From: a virus
Direction: 5' to 3' (one strand)
Length of the DNA: 23,284 bases
IMG/VR virus record: IMGVR_UViG_3300028025_002817
Coordinates: 1 to 23,284 of that record
Below are positions 1-5,522 of the stretch, one piece after another (the first letter of the stretch is position 1; each line of letters starts with the position of its first letter). Below the pieces are notes generated by a model. That model was not told where the DNA came from and did not search any database. It saw only the letters and a program-made list of their open reading frames with translations. The translations under genes were made by a program, and so were the position numbers.

Positions 1-82
1 CTTTGCCTTGCTCTTTAAGTTTAATTGCTCTACGGGCTGCAGATTGCATCCCTGATGTTGGCTTATATCCTTCTTTACTCAT
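1..82 (-). CDS. Start of an unrecognised phage gene, cut by the window edge
   Basis: Only the first 27 codons are visible, beginning MSKEGYKPTSGMQSAARR and continuing Lys-rich. The ATG at 80-82 lies 7 bases after a TATACT box (90-95) that is itself preceded by TGG, an extended -10 form, so the mRNA probably starts at or next to the start codon. From memory, a G-Y-K-P-T...M...A-R-R opening resembles a small family encoded near phage head genes, but this is a weak recollection and the function is left open. The rest of the gene lies beyond the left end. Confidence 0.6.
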   Translation of the reverse strand, partial: MSKEGYKPTSGMQSAARRAIKLKEQGK

Positions 83-87
83 AAGTC

Positions 88-252
88 TTAGTATACCATT
101 TTGTCATTTATGATTCTTTTTATCTGGTAGAAACAATCTGGGCATTCCCCTATATGAAGCATTTTGCCTGACTCCAGGGCTACTATTTCATTTAGCTTCC
201 CTACCACGTTTTTTTGGCATAAAACACAATAGGCGCTAACCGTTATTGTCAT
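88..252 (-). CDS. Small zinc-ribbon protein (54 aa)
   Basis: The ORF starts MTITVSAYCVLC and ends DKMVY. Two cysteine pairs, C9-x2-C12 and C37-x2-C40, are spaced as in a single zinc ribbon, with 24 residues between them. The start ATG lies inside the end of the upstream gene (236-397), overlapping by 17 bases, a translational-coupling layout used throughout this genome. It resembles short zinc-ribbon phage proteins of unknown role; no enzymatic motif is visible. Metal binding is inferred from cysteine spacing only. It may act through protein or nucleic acid contacts. Confidence 0.75.
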   Translation of the reverse strand: MTITVSAYCVLCQKNVVGKLNEIVALESGKMLHIGECPDCFYQIKRIINDKMVY

Positions 253-397
253 CTACTACGCTCTCAAGAAAGGGCTCCATGATCAGGTCACACCCAGTTC
301 TTACGCATACTACCTCGAAATCCAATTCACGCTTTAATCTAATCTCCATCTGAAACTTACATTTACATACGCATCTATAGGTATATGTTTGTGTCAT
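236..397 (-). CDS. Small cysteine-rich protein (53 aa)
   Basis: The chosen start gives MTQTYTYRCVCKCKF; its ATG at 395-397 overlaps the stop of the upstream membrane protein gene as ATGA. A longer reading (from 430) would run back into that gene. Cysteines at positions 9, 11, 13, 31 and 36 could form a zinc site; the C-terminus is acidic. The N-terminal layout (Y-x-Y-x-C) is reminiscent of FmdB-like ribbons, but the spacing C-x-C-x-C is not standard. Function unknown. Confidence 0.65.
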   Translation of the reverse strand: MTQTYTYRCVCKCKFQMEIRLKRELDFEVVCVRTGCDLIMEPFLESVVDDNNG

Positions 398-630
398 AGC
401 CAGACGCCTTTTGTGGCTTCCCGCCTCCAAAGTAAGTAAGATTTAATATAAACTATTCCATAAGCAACTGCAGCAATAATAAACCCATACTGATTCGTTG
501 TTAGGGCATAAATAATCCAAAGACATTCATTAACGCAAAGTATTAGCCATCCCCATATAGTCTTGCGACCAACAAAGAATATTCCCGTTACGCCAATAGC
601 TGCTAATACATAGGACCAATACTCTGTCAT
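394..630 (-). CDS. Small integral membrane protein (78 aa)
   Basis: Three hydrophobic segments are visible at about residues 5-20, 25-43 and 48-66, followed by a basic tail (YLLWRREATKG). This gives a small three-helix membrane protein with a cytoplasmic positive end. The helix pattern with Trp and Tyr near the boundaries (GWLILCVNECLW) is weakly like one repeat of PnuC-type vitamin transporters, and similar small proteins occur in actinophages, but transport activity is not supported by any visible substrate motif. It starts in an ATGA overlap with the gene upstream (627-899) and ends in an ATGA overlap with the gene downstream. Confidence 0.75.
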   Translation of the reverse strand: MTEYWSYVLAAIGVTGIFFVGRKTIWGWLILCVNECLWIIYALTTNQYGFIIAAVAYGIVYIKSYLLWRREATKGVWL

Positions 631-899
631 TTAGACTCTTCTCTTGCCCATTGATCTTCCCATAAACCCATTAATGATTCATTACCAATATCATCAAAGT
701 AATAACGCTTTTTTTCTTTATTATATGTCCATCCATACCATCTATCGCCTTCCGCCCATGTTAAATTGGTGGGGCCTTCTTCTTTATATTCTGCAAGTCT
801 ATGTAGCAATTCATCATTTTCCCTGACTACCGCCTGAATTGCCTCTCTAAGGCGTTTAGGGCGCATTAAATATTTTTCTATTAAATTAGTTAGCATCAT
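627..899 (-). CDS. Hypothetical protein (90 aa)
   Basis: The protein has an amphipathic, charged N-terminal half (about residues 12-40, likely helical) and an aromatic-rich C-terminal half with several Trp and Tyr residues (TWAEGDRWYGWTY, then YYFDD and LWEDQW). Tandem ATG codons at 897-899 and 894-896 give two possible starts; an AAGGAT sequence sits about 6 bases before the first. The start overlaps the end of the 35-residue gene upstream by 14 bases. No family is recognised. Coding is supported by overlap with neighbours on both sides and ordinary codon use. Confidence 0.7.
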   Translation of the reverse strand: MMLTNLIEKYLMRPKRLREAIQAVVRENDELLHRLAEYKEEGPTNLTWAEGDRWYGWTYNKEKKRYYFDDIGNESLMGLWEDQWAREESK

Positions 900-993
900 C
901 TGGATCCTTTTCCCATGTAAGCTTTCCGTCTTTATATACAGGCCAATAGCCTAGTGGACGCCAGTCCATTTTCATAATTTTAGGCTCTCTCAT
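886..993 (-). CDS. Leaderless microprotein (35 aa)
   Basis: A 35-codon ORF, beginning MREPKIMKMDWRPLGYW, that is not cysteine-rich. A TATAAT box at 1000-1005 lies exactly 6 bases upstream of the ATG, so the transcript probably starts at the start codon. Its stop overlaps the start of the next gene. The aromatic-rich middle (WRPLGYWPVY) and acidic end (EKDPDDAN) look like a folded or binding peptide rather than noise, but no homology is recognised. The promoter and the coupled overlap are the main evidence. Confidence 0.6.
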   Translation of the reverse strand: MREPKIMKMDWRPLGYWPVYKDGKLTWEKDPDDAN

Positions 994-1011
994 ATAATCA
1001 TTATATAATAT

Positions 1012-1101
1012 TTAAACGGGAGAGTCAAGGGTCTCATCTATAGCGTCATCTATAGTTCTTGCTCCGTGTTCTGATGAACAGTTACCGCAATTTTTACACA
1101 T
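1012..1101 (-). CDS. Cysteine-motif microprotein (29 aa)
   Basis: The ORF begins MCKNCGNCSSEHG, giving C2-x2-C5-x2-C8 and His12, then an acidic tail. Such a cluster could hold zinc or another metal but is too short for a complete zinc ribbon. A start-proximal AAGGATAACT ribosome-binding site precedes the ATG by a normal distance. It lies between a terminator-like hairpin (1123-1141) and the leaderless gene 886-993. Short cysteine-start proteins of this type are frequent in actinophages; the function is unknown. Confidence 0.55.
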   Translation of the reverse strand: MCKNCGNCSSEHGARTIDDAIDETLDSPV

Positions 1102-1122
1102 AGTTATCCTTAAATAAATATA

Positions 1123-1141
1123 GCCCCACTATAAATGGGGC
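1123..1141 (-). terminator. Terminator-like hairpin
   Basis: A perfect 6-bp GC-rich stem (GCCCCA/TGGGGC) with a 7-base loop lies after the stop at 1158 and is followed on the minus strand by the T-rich TATATTTATTT. The tract is interrupted by A, so this may be a weak or partial terminator. Confidence 0.55.
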
Positions 1142-1157
1142 CATATCTAATATGTAG

Positions 1158-1358
1158 TTATACCTTTTTTGGTCTGCCTTTTTTCTGTGGCTTTGGGTCT
1201 AAAGATGTTTCTCTTCGTATACCATGCTTGTTCTGGTCGATTTTAATTCCAGATCTTGTTCCTTGTTTAGGATACTTTCTTGGTACTTCTCGACTTGTTA
1301 AAGCTCCTGATGGTTCATTATTTGGTGGAGTAGCCATTCCTGTGCCATTCTCACTCAT
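1158..1358 (-). CDS. Basic, probably disordered protein (66 aa)
   Basis: The sequence is rich in Pro, Lys, Arg and Gly and has almost no hydrophobic core, so it is probably disordered. The C-terminus (PKPQKKGRPKKV) contains a G-R-P core flanked by lysines, like an AT-hook, which could bind the minor groove of AT-rich DNA. The start ATG sits in an ATGAGTGA overlap with the preceding gene's stop. A terminator-like hairpin follows its stop, so it is the last gene of the short unit that begins at the promoter at 1719. DNA binding is inference. Confidence 0.65.
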   Translation of the reverse strand: MSENGTGMATPPNNEPSGALTSREVPRKYPKQGTRSGIKIDQNKHGIRRETSLDPKPQKKGRPKKV

Positions 1359-1500
1359 TGATAAATTGTCTTGTCTGCTCAGGTGTTGAAGTCATGTTTA
1401 GTGTTAAACCTGATTCACCATCTCTTGAAACATCAGTAATGGTTACTGGAACAATGCCAGTTTCGCTACCAAATGCTTCGCATCCACATTCAACGCACAT
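1351..1500 (-). CDS. Small protein with N-terminal cysteine cluster (49 aa)
   Basis: The ORF starts MCVECGCEAFGSETG, with C2, C5 and C7, and continues with a beta-like stretch (IVPVTITDV). It is placed directly between two other small genes, 3 bases after the upstream stop and with an 8-base overlap with the downstream start. The cysteine cluster next to the initiator Met resembles other tiny phage proteins here (1012-1101). No catalytic motif is visible and no family is recognised. Confidence 0.6.
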   Translation of the reverse strand: MCVECGCEAFGSETGIVPVTITDVSRDGESGLTLNMTSTPEQTRQFINE

Positions 1501-1502
1501 TG

Positions 1503-1661
1503 TTACTTACCGCCGTTACCAAGTCCTGCGCCATCTTGTGATGACTTGTCTGTTGATGGGAAAGCTGCAGCAGGGTCTGCTGCATATTGCTCACCATTCC
1601 ATGCTGTTGTTGTTGGTGCCTTTACTTCGTTAAATCCTGTTAGATCATTTCCGTTTGTCAT
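1503..1661 (-). CDS. Small Gly/Ala/Thr-rich protein (52 aa)
   Basis: The ORF starts MTNGNDLTGFNEVKAPTTT and ends with a glycine-rich GAGLGNGGK. It has a good ribosome-binding site (TAGGAGT, 6 bases before ATG). Low hydrophobicity and the Gly/Ser/Asp content suggest a flexible polypeptide. It is the first full gene after the promoter at 1719-1724 and a 9-codon leader ORF, and it begins a run of three coupled small genes. Function unknown. Confidence 0.65.
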   Translation of the reverse strand: MTNGNDLTGFNEVKAPTTTAWNGEQYAADPAAAFPSTDKSSQDGAGLGNGGK

Positions 1662-1682
1662 TGTATTACTCCTATAGGTTAT

Positions 1683-1712
1683 TTATTTAAGCGGGACTAG
1701 TATTCCGCTCAT
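1683..1712 (-). other. Possible leaderless 9-codon leader peptide
   Basis: ATG at 1710-1712 lies 6 bases after the TATAAT at 1719-1724 and opens the frame MSGILVPLK, then stop. The same bases form a hairpin with stem AGCGG/CCGCT. Either a leader peptide or simply a 5' hairpin of the mRNA for the gene at 1503-1661. Confidence 0.4.
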
Positions 1713-1718
1713 ACCTCT

Positions 1719-1724
1719 ATTATA
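1719..1724 (-). promoter_or_regulatory. Extended -10 promoter
   Basis: TATAAT preceded by TGC (extended -10, TGn) on the minus strand, 6 bases before the ATG of the 9-codon ORF. It should drive the three-gene unit 1661-1158. Confidence 0.65.
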
Positions 1725-1736
1725 GCATTTAGTTGA

Positions 1737-1859
1737 TTAAGATCGGTATTCCTTGTGCCAGCAGTCATCACATATATCTATGATTCCGCCCTCTGACTTG
1801 GCAGCTATTCTAGTAGACTTATTACTACATCCTGCCATTTCGCAGACTTCACCAAACAC
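1737..1859 (-). CDS. Small zinc-ribbon protein with GTG start (40 aa)
   Basis: A GTG start at 1857-1859 gives a protein with C6-x4-C11 and C30-x2-C33, a plausible four-cysteine zinc site. Starting at the internal ATG would lose C6, so GTG is preferred. AAAGGA lies 8 bases upstream, and the GTG shares a base with the previous stop (TAGTG). The last segment is CDDCWHKEYRS. No family name is recognised; metal binding is inferred from spacing. Confidence 0.65.
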   Translation of the reverse strand: MFGEVCEMAGCSNKSTRIAAKSEGGIIDICDDCWHKEYRS

Positions 1860-2002
1860 TATTTAGATCCTTTGGCTGTTTGGCCACGGTACCCTGTCTT
1901 TTTCTTATTCATTGATCCAGGCTTTTTAAACCCCGCTCCATTTGGCGTAGCAGCAATTCTTTGCTCTAAAGCTTTTTTAATTTTATCGTGGTGTTTACCC
2001 AT
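1859..2002 (-). CDS. Small very basic protein (47 aa)
   Basis: The ORF starts MGKHHDKIKKALEQRIAA and carries about a dozen Lys/Arg residues, with a Gly/Lys-rich end (QTAKGSK). It has a short helical N-terminus and a likely disordered tail. It overlaps the upstream gene by 8 bases and the downstream GTG gene by one base, which supports coding. The charge suggests binding to nucleic acid or membrane; no family is recognised. Confidence 0.6.
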   Translation of the reverse strand: MGKHHDKIKKALEQRIAATPNGAGFKKPGSMNKKKTGYRGQTAKGSK

Positions 2003-2138
2003 TGTTTTTTTCTATTATCCTAACTATATATCTTATTACTTCGTTTGGTCTCCACTCTGGAGGCAATTCTAAATATCTAATTTCGTCTGCTATTTTTTTT
2101 CTGTGCTTTTCATCTAAATAATCCTGAATCTTATCCAT
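1995..2138 (-). CDS. Leaderless small protein (47 aa)
   Basis: The ORF begins MDKIQDYLDEKHRKKIA and looks like two helices separated by LPPEWRPNE. The ATG at 2136-2138 lies 6 bases downstream of TAGAAT (2145-2150), which is preceded by TGC, so an extended -10, leaderless start is likely. It is the first gene after the terminator at 2163-2196 and begins a three-gene overlapping unit (1995-2138, 1859-2002, 1737-1859). Function unknown. Confidence 0.65.
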   Translation of the reverse strand: MDKIQDYLDEKHRKKIADEIRYLELPPEWRPNEVIRYIVRIIEKNNG

Positions 2139-2144
2139 GTGCCA

Positions 2145-2150
2145 ATTCTA
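2145..2150 (-). promoter_or_regulatory. Extended -10 promoter, leaderless gene
   Basis: TAGAAT with upstream TGC, exactly 6 bases before the ATG at 2138. It follows directly on the terminator of the preceding unit, a natural place for a new promoter. Confidence 0.6.
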
Positions 2151-2162
2151 GCATTTATAGGG

Positions 2163-2196
2163 TAAAGGGGCAAGACCCTAAAGTCCTGCCCCTTTA
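2163..2196 (-). terminator. Strong stem-loop terminator
   Basis: A 10-bp perfect stem (TAAAGGGGCA/TGCCCCTTTA) is extended internally by GAC/GTC across an A/C mismatch, with a 6-base loop. It lies 10 bases after the stop of the secreted protein gene (2206). It has the A-tract/T-tract flanks of an intrinsic terminator; the near symmetry means it could work in both directions. Confidence 0.85.
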
Positions 2197-2205
2197 ATAG
2201 AAGAT

Positions 2206-3228
2206 TTACTTCTTTAGTGCAACCTTTAGCTTAGGGAACTTCTTGTTCCACTTTGTTGCTAGAGCGTTGTACTCTTTGATGTATGTAGCCTTAGCAAGAT
2301 CTGATGCTGCCTTTGCTGTTGCAGTTGCAGAATCTGATGCTGCCTTATCGGCTGCACGTCCCGCTCTTTCTGCTGCAAGTGCTGCATTAGCGACTGCAAG
2401 TGCTGCATTAGCTGTTGCAAGTTCTGCGTTCTTTGCTGCAAGTTCTCCTGCAAGATCACGAACTACTACTGTTGCTGTTACCGCACCTACTGGTGCTGTA
2501 AGGCCAGTTACTGCTGTTGCAACTGTTGCGTATGCTGTAACAACAACTGAACCTGAAGCAGGAAGTGTTACTGTCTGCTCCTTTGTTCCTAGTGTTGCTG
2601 TTGCTGTATCTGTTGTAAGCGCTGTTGCTGTTGCAACACCATTTGAAGATACTAGAGTATTAATTGTTGCTCCACCCTTAACGTTTCCGAATACATCGTA
2701 TCCAGTTACTTTTAGTGTTGCTACTGTGCCTGCTGCTCCAGATGCTGGTGCAGTCAAAGCGATTGAGTTCAAAGCACCTGCGGTACCTTGTACATAATAA
2801 ACTGTTGTAGTTCCAGCACGTGTGATCGATACTGTTCCTACTGCTGTACTTTTAGTATATACATAAAAGTCTGCTGAGTTTCCAGTTCCTGTTGAAACTG
2901 AAAGTGTTGAAGATCCGCTTGATGCGGTTACTGGTGCTGCTGATGTTGCTAGAGCAGAAACAATTGTTGCATTAGTTGCAACTGCTGTTACTACTGTTCC
3001 AGTGTCTACTGATGTTACAGCAATCTTCAATGCATCTGCTGCATCGATACTGTTATCTGCTGGTACTGGTAGTGCTACAGGTGTTCCTACTACTGTTCCA
3101 CCTGTTGCTGCAGATCCCGCAACCGTTAGGGTTACAGTTCCAGCGTTAGCGATAGCTGCTGGTGATACAAGCATTGTGCTAGTCAGGGCTGCAGCGATGA
3201 TTAGCGATACTTTCTTAAATGAGTTCAT
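2206..3228 (-). CDS. Secreted Ig-like/coiled-coil surface protein (340 aa)
   Basis: Residues 1-29 form a clear Sec signal peptide (KK, hydrophobic core, then IANA before Gly30). Residues 30-256 are rich in Ala, Thr, Val, Gly and Ser in alternating beta-strand patterns, with Ig-like phrases such as VTGYDVFGNVKGGATI, as in bacterial Ig-like (Big) domains. Residues 259-316 form an Ala-rich heptad-like helix (AELATANAALAVANAAL), followed by a lysine-rich tail (WNKKFPKLKVALKK). This signal / beta / coiled-coil / cationic-tail order is like surface proteins of small freshwater actinobacteria, and the tail may stick to the cell wall. A good RBS (AAGGAG) precedes the ATG by 10 bases and a strong terminator follows. 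It could be a virion adhesin, but a signal peptide argues for export by the infected cell. Role inferred only. Confidence 0.75.
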   Translation of the reverse strand: MNSFKKVSLIIAAALTSTMLVSPAAIANAGTVTLTVAGSAATGGTVVGTPVALPVPADNSIDAADALKIAVTSVDTGTVVTAVATNATIVSALATSAAPVTASSGSSTLSVSTGTGNSADFYVYTKSTAVGTVSITRAGTTTVYYVQGTAGALNSIALTAPASGAAGTVATLKVTGYDVFGNVKGGATINTLVSSNGVATATALTTDTATATLGTKEQTVTLPASGSVVVTAYATVATAVTGLTAPVGAVTATVVVRDLAGELAAKNAELATANAALAVANAALAAERAGRAADKAASDSATATAKAASDLAKATYIKEYNALATKWNKKFPKLKVALKK

Positions 3229-3276
3229 TTAATTTATTCTCCTTATTTCTTCTGCCTCTTATGTGAGCACAGAAAC

Positions 3277-3477
3277 TTAGTGTAATTCATGTAACTTTAC
3301 ATGAAACGAGCAGGGATCTCCGCCATCATCCCATTCTTGCATTTCTTCATCTGACATTGGTGGAACATCATGCGTATTACAAAATACATCTGATACCCAA
3401 CCTCGATCATAACCATTCTTAAGCCATATTTCAAACTCTAAATGATTAGCATCTTCTGAATCAAATTCTAAATCCAT
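3277..3477 (-). CDS. Conserved-looking acidic phage protein (66 aa)
   Basis: A very acidic small protein with the segment FCNTHDVPPMSDEE and later EWDDGGDPCSFHV. I recall similar short proteins with an F-C-x-T-H-D...P...E-E-x...G-G-D-P-C pattern as conserved hypotheticals of actinobacteriophages, which supports the gene and host call but gives no function. The two Cys and two or three His could coordinate a metal. The start overlaps the end of the thioredoxin gene by 10 bases, and a GGAG site lies about 9 bases before ATG. Confidence 0.75.
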   Translation of the reverse strand: MDLEFDSEDANHLEFEIWLKNGYDRGWVSDVFCNTHDVPPMSDEEMQEWDDGGDPCSFHVKLHELH

Positions 3478-3770
3478 TCTGACAACTCCTTTAGCAAAAG
3501 GTGTTTAGGTTTAGCACCAGTAATCGTCTTAACTGGTTGACCAGACTTAAATAATACCATAGTTGGTATTGAATGTACAGAGAACTCCTCCATTTTTTGA
3601 GGATTCTCATCAACATTTAACTTACCGACCAGTAGACCACGCTCATTTGATATCTCATCAAGAATTGGAGACAGCTTCTTGCATGGACCACACCATTCGG
3701 CCCAGAAATCAATAAGGACTAGATCATTCGCTGATACTACTTCGTCAAATGAATTATCAGTTATGATCAA
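3468..3770 (-). CDS. Thioredoxin
   Basis: A full-length thioredoxin fold of 100 residues with the active site WAEWCGPCKK at about 23-32 and the cis-proline segment SIPTMVLF at about 67-74. It should reduce disulfides in the cytoplasm, as there is no signal peptide. The start is TTG at 3768-3770 with AGGGAT just upstream; it gives the usual N-terminus and no ATG is available. Phage thioredoxins may serve ribonucleotide reduction, polymerase processivity or redox repair. Here it sits in a cluster with a secreted subtilase whose sequence has cysteines suited to disulfides, but a link is only suggestive. Confidence 0.93.
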   Translation of the reverse strand: MIITDNSFDEVVSANDLVLIDFWAEWCGPCKKLSPILDEISNERGLLVGKLNVDENPQKMEEFSVHSIPTMVLFKSGQPVKTITGAKPKHLLLKELSEWI

Positions 3771-3771
3771 T

Positions 3772-3984
3772 TTAGTTATCCCTTAGTGCTTCTGCTGCTG
3801 CATTGAATCTATTCATAAATTCTTGAATAGTCCAGAAGGCGGTCTCGTTAGCGTTTGCTAACATTACTTTTGATGCCTCTTCGGTTCTATCTTCAATTGC
3901 AAGAGCGTTATACCATTTCTGATACAACTCTTTTCCAATATCTTGAATGATTCCTTCTAGAACTGTTGTCTTATCCTCAGCCAA
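3772..3984 (-). CDS. Hypothetical helical protein (70 aa)
   Basis: The ORF lies between the subtilase and thioredoxin genes. Its only reasonable start is TTG at 3982-3984, inside the last codons of the subtilase gene (8-base overlap), giving MAEDKTTVLEGIIQDIGKEL. No strong ribosome-binding site is seen, so translation may depend on coupling. The sequence is predicted helical throughout, with Asn/Ala-rich amphipathic turns (NRFNAAAEAL). It contains no Cys. No family is recognised. A chaperone or inhibitor role for the neighbouring protease is possible but it lacks a signal peptide. Confidence 0.6.
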   Translation of the reverse strand: MAEDKTTVLEGIIQDIGKELYQKWYNALAIEDRTEEASKVMLANANETAFWTIQEFMNRFNAAAEALRDN

Positions 3985-4933
3985 TTGCTTTTGCCAAGTC
4001 TATTAGCTTACCGCTGCCGACTCTTGAACTTGTTGTTACAAGAGCAGTTCTTGAAATTAAATCATATAGTTCTGTGTAAGTTAAATTAGGCTTAACAGAT
4101 TTAATGGTTGCCCAAGAAGTTGCTCCAACTAAAACAGATGCTGAAGTTCCAGCAAAGTTAGTTTTCTTAGCGTCAAGTCCGTATAGAACAGTTGTTCCTC
4201 TAGCATAGAAATCAATTAGTTTAGCATCGTAATTAGAATAGAATGCAATAGATCCAGTTGGCATTGTTGCACCCATAGAGATTGACTCTGGGATACAGGA
4301 AGGCCATGAAACTCTCTTGTAGTCGCTATTGTTACCTGCTGGAAAGAAAACTCCAACACCGAGGGCATTTAGAGACTTAATCTTCTCAACAGTTGTCGGA
4401 GTCTTTGGGCAATAATCTGTCCCAGCAACTCCCAGGGAGTGTGATCCTTGTGCCATTGCAACAGACTGAATATTAAATTTAGACTGATTATTAATTACCC
4501 ATTGAAGAGCATTGTAAACAGTTGCTTCGTTTGTATGCTCTCTATTTCCATTTACACGCTGTCCCACAATTCTAATAAAGACAATCTTTACATTTGGATT
4601 AGCTTGAAGTGCTTGATCTGCCATTAAAGTTCCGTGATCAAATCCACTTACAGCAAGCTTTTCTTTTGGAAGTGTGGCTGCGCCAGGACCTTCCATTTGA
4701 GTAAGTCCGTTCGGACAACGTGCTGCTGAATCAAAGAAGATTTCGATTAAACATACTTCGTGAACAACGCTATTCTTAAACTTACTTTGTGACATGTCAA
4801 TCGCTGTGTCTAGGATTGCTATCGTTGGTGCAGAAAATGATGTGCTCTTAAGGTTAACTTTAGGAGCAGCATTTGCAGTAATTGGTAGTGCTAGTGTAAG
4901 GGCTACAAGAGCCGTGATTAGTTTTTTATTCAT
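3977..4933 (-). CDS. Secreted subtilisin-like (S8) serine protease
   Basis: A 318-residue protein with a Sec signal peptide (residues 1-22, ending ANA-A) and a subtilase catalytic domain. The triad is Asp42 (IAILDTAID), His100 (GFDHGTLMA) and Ser264 (NFAGTSASV), with the oxyanion Asn201 (PAGNNS). All key residues are present and in family order. Unlike most secreted subtilases there is no room for an I9-type propeptide: the catalytic core begins about 15 residues after the signal peptide. Cys61/73 and Cys175/213 could form disulfides. The gene has its own promoter with a perfect dyad over the -35 and a start codon 7 bases after the -10, suggesting regulated leaderless expression. A phage-encoded exported protease could cut host surface proteins, receptors or other phage products; which one is unknown. 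Confidence 0.9.
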   Translation of the reverse strand: MNKKLITALVALTLALPITANAAPKVNLKSTSFSAPTIAILDTAIDMSQSKFKNSVVHEVCLIEIFFDSAARCPNGLTQMEGPGAATLPKEKLAVSGFDHGTLMADQALQANPNVKIVFIRIVGQRVNGNREHTNEATVYNALQWVINNQSKFNIQSVAMAQGSHSLGVAGTDYCPKTPTTVEKIKSLNALGVGVFFPAGNNSDYKRVSWPSCIPESISMGATMPTGSIAFYSNYDAKLIDFYARGTTVLYGLDAKKTNFAGTSASVLVGATSWATIKSVKPNLTYTELYDLISRTALVTTSSRVGSGKLIDLAKAIG

Positions 4934-4940
4934 AGTACCT

Positions 4941-4970
4941 ATTCTACTAAATATTGACAGGTTGTCAATA
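4941..4970 (-). promoter_or_regulatory. Subtilase promoter with overlapping operator-like dyad
   Basis: TTGACA (4963-4968), a 16-base spacer and TAGAAT (4941-4946), 7 bases before the subtilase ATG. An 8-bp perfect inverted repeat TATTGACA-GGT-TGTCAATA (4952-4970) covers the -35 and part of the spacer. A dimeric repressor on it would block RNA polymerase. No candidate regulator is identified. Confidence 0.7.
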
Positions 4971-4972
4971 GG

Positions 4973-5152
4973 TTATTCGTTGTCTAGTTTATCTAGCTTA
5001 GCCTTATACCACTTGCCAGCGTCAAGATGACTTGGCGATTGTAGGCCTTGAGATTCTAATAGATTAGTTAAGCTTTGTGTATACAACTCAACCAGCATTT
5101 CGAGTCTGACTACCTGCATTTCCAGCAGTCTTAGTCTTTCTGACTTTCTCAT
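4973..5152 (-). CDS. Small leucine-rich coiled-coil protein (59 aa)
   Basis: The ORF begins MRKSERLRLLEMQVVRLEML, with Leu/Met/Val at heptad-like spacing through residue 32, then LDAGKWYKAKLDKLDNE. It is an amphipathic helix likely to self-associate. It starts in an ATGA overlap with the preceding membrane-anchored zinc-ribbon gene and ends just before the subtilase promoter. I recall similar small proteins in actinophages without assigned function. It is too long and too well organised to be noise, but no activity can be given. Confidence 0.7.
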   Translation of the reverse strand: MRKSERLRLLEMQVVRLEMLVELYTQSLTNLLESQGLQSPSHLDAGKWYKAKLDKLDNE

Positions 5153-5508
5153 TCCAGTGCCTCTCTGTCTACAGGGGTAGGTGCCGTTGCAACACTACCA
5201 CAACTAACACATTCCATATCTAAGAAATATGTAGCAATTTCAAAATCTTCAAAAATAACCTTTAGGCTCCAGATGTTTGATCCGCATGGACATACGTGAG
5301 TGGGGGTTCCCCTCATATCCATAGAGTTATCATAACTTTCTGGGCGAAGCTTTAAGATATCGTCAGTATGTGTTCCTTGTCGCTCTATATCTTCTTTGTC
5401 TATAATTGCAATTTCATAGTTTTCCAGAAACAAGTTGACATTTCTTTTAATCTTTGATACCCAGCGGTATACTACTAATGCAAGTATGATTACTATTAGC
5501 CACTTCAT
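5149..5508 (-). CDS. Membrane-anchored zinc-ribbon protein (119 aa)
   Basis: Residues 2-16 (KWLIVIILALVVYRW) form one N-terminal membrane helix followed by positive residues, so the rest is probably cytoplasmic. The soluble part is acidic to about 65, then carries C73-x-C75 and C100-x2-C103, a likely split zinc ribbon, and a Pro-rich end. The ATG lies 6 bases after a TATAAT box, giving leaderless expression. No catalytic motif is visible; the protein could anchor a complex at the membrane. It overlaps the downstream coiled-coil gene by ATGA. Confidence 0.72.
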   Translation of the reverse strand: MKWLIVIILALVVYRWVSKIKRNVNLFLENYEIAIIDKEDIERQGTHTDDILKLRPESYDNSMDMRGTPTHVCPCGSNIWSLKVIFEDFEIATYFLDMECVSCGSVATAPTPVDREALE

Positions 5509-5514
5509 ACTACT

Positions 5515-5520
5515 ATTATA
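5515..5520 (-). promoter_or_regulatory. -10 box of a leaderless gene
   Basis: AGGTATAAT on the minus strand, 6 bases before the ATG at 5508; there is no good -35. It overlaps nothing coding except the gap after the Ntn-hydrolase stop at 5523. Confidence 0.6.
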
Positions 5521-5522
5521 CC

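Noticed and set aside
1135-1633. Two plus-strand open frames of 84 and 91 codons
   Set aside because: They lie opposite three coupled minus-strand small genes with RBS and promoter. Their cysteine/leucine-rich translations look like antisense noise.
2243-2797. Plus-strand open frame of 184 codons opposite the Ig-like protein
   Set aside because: Composition follows the repetitive Ala/Thr/Val codons of the real minus-strand gene, and no RBS or promoter was seen.
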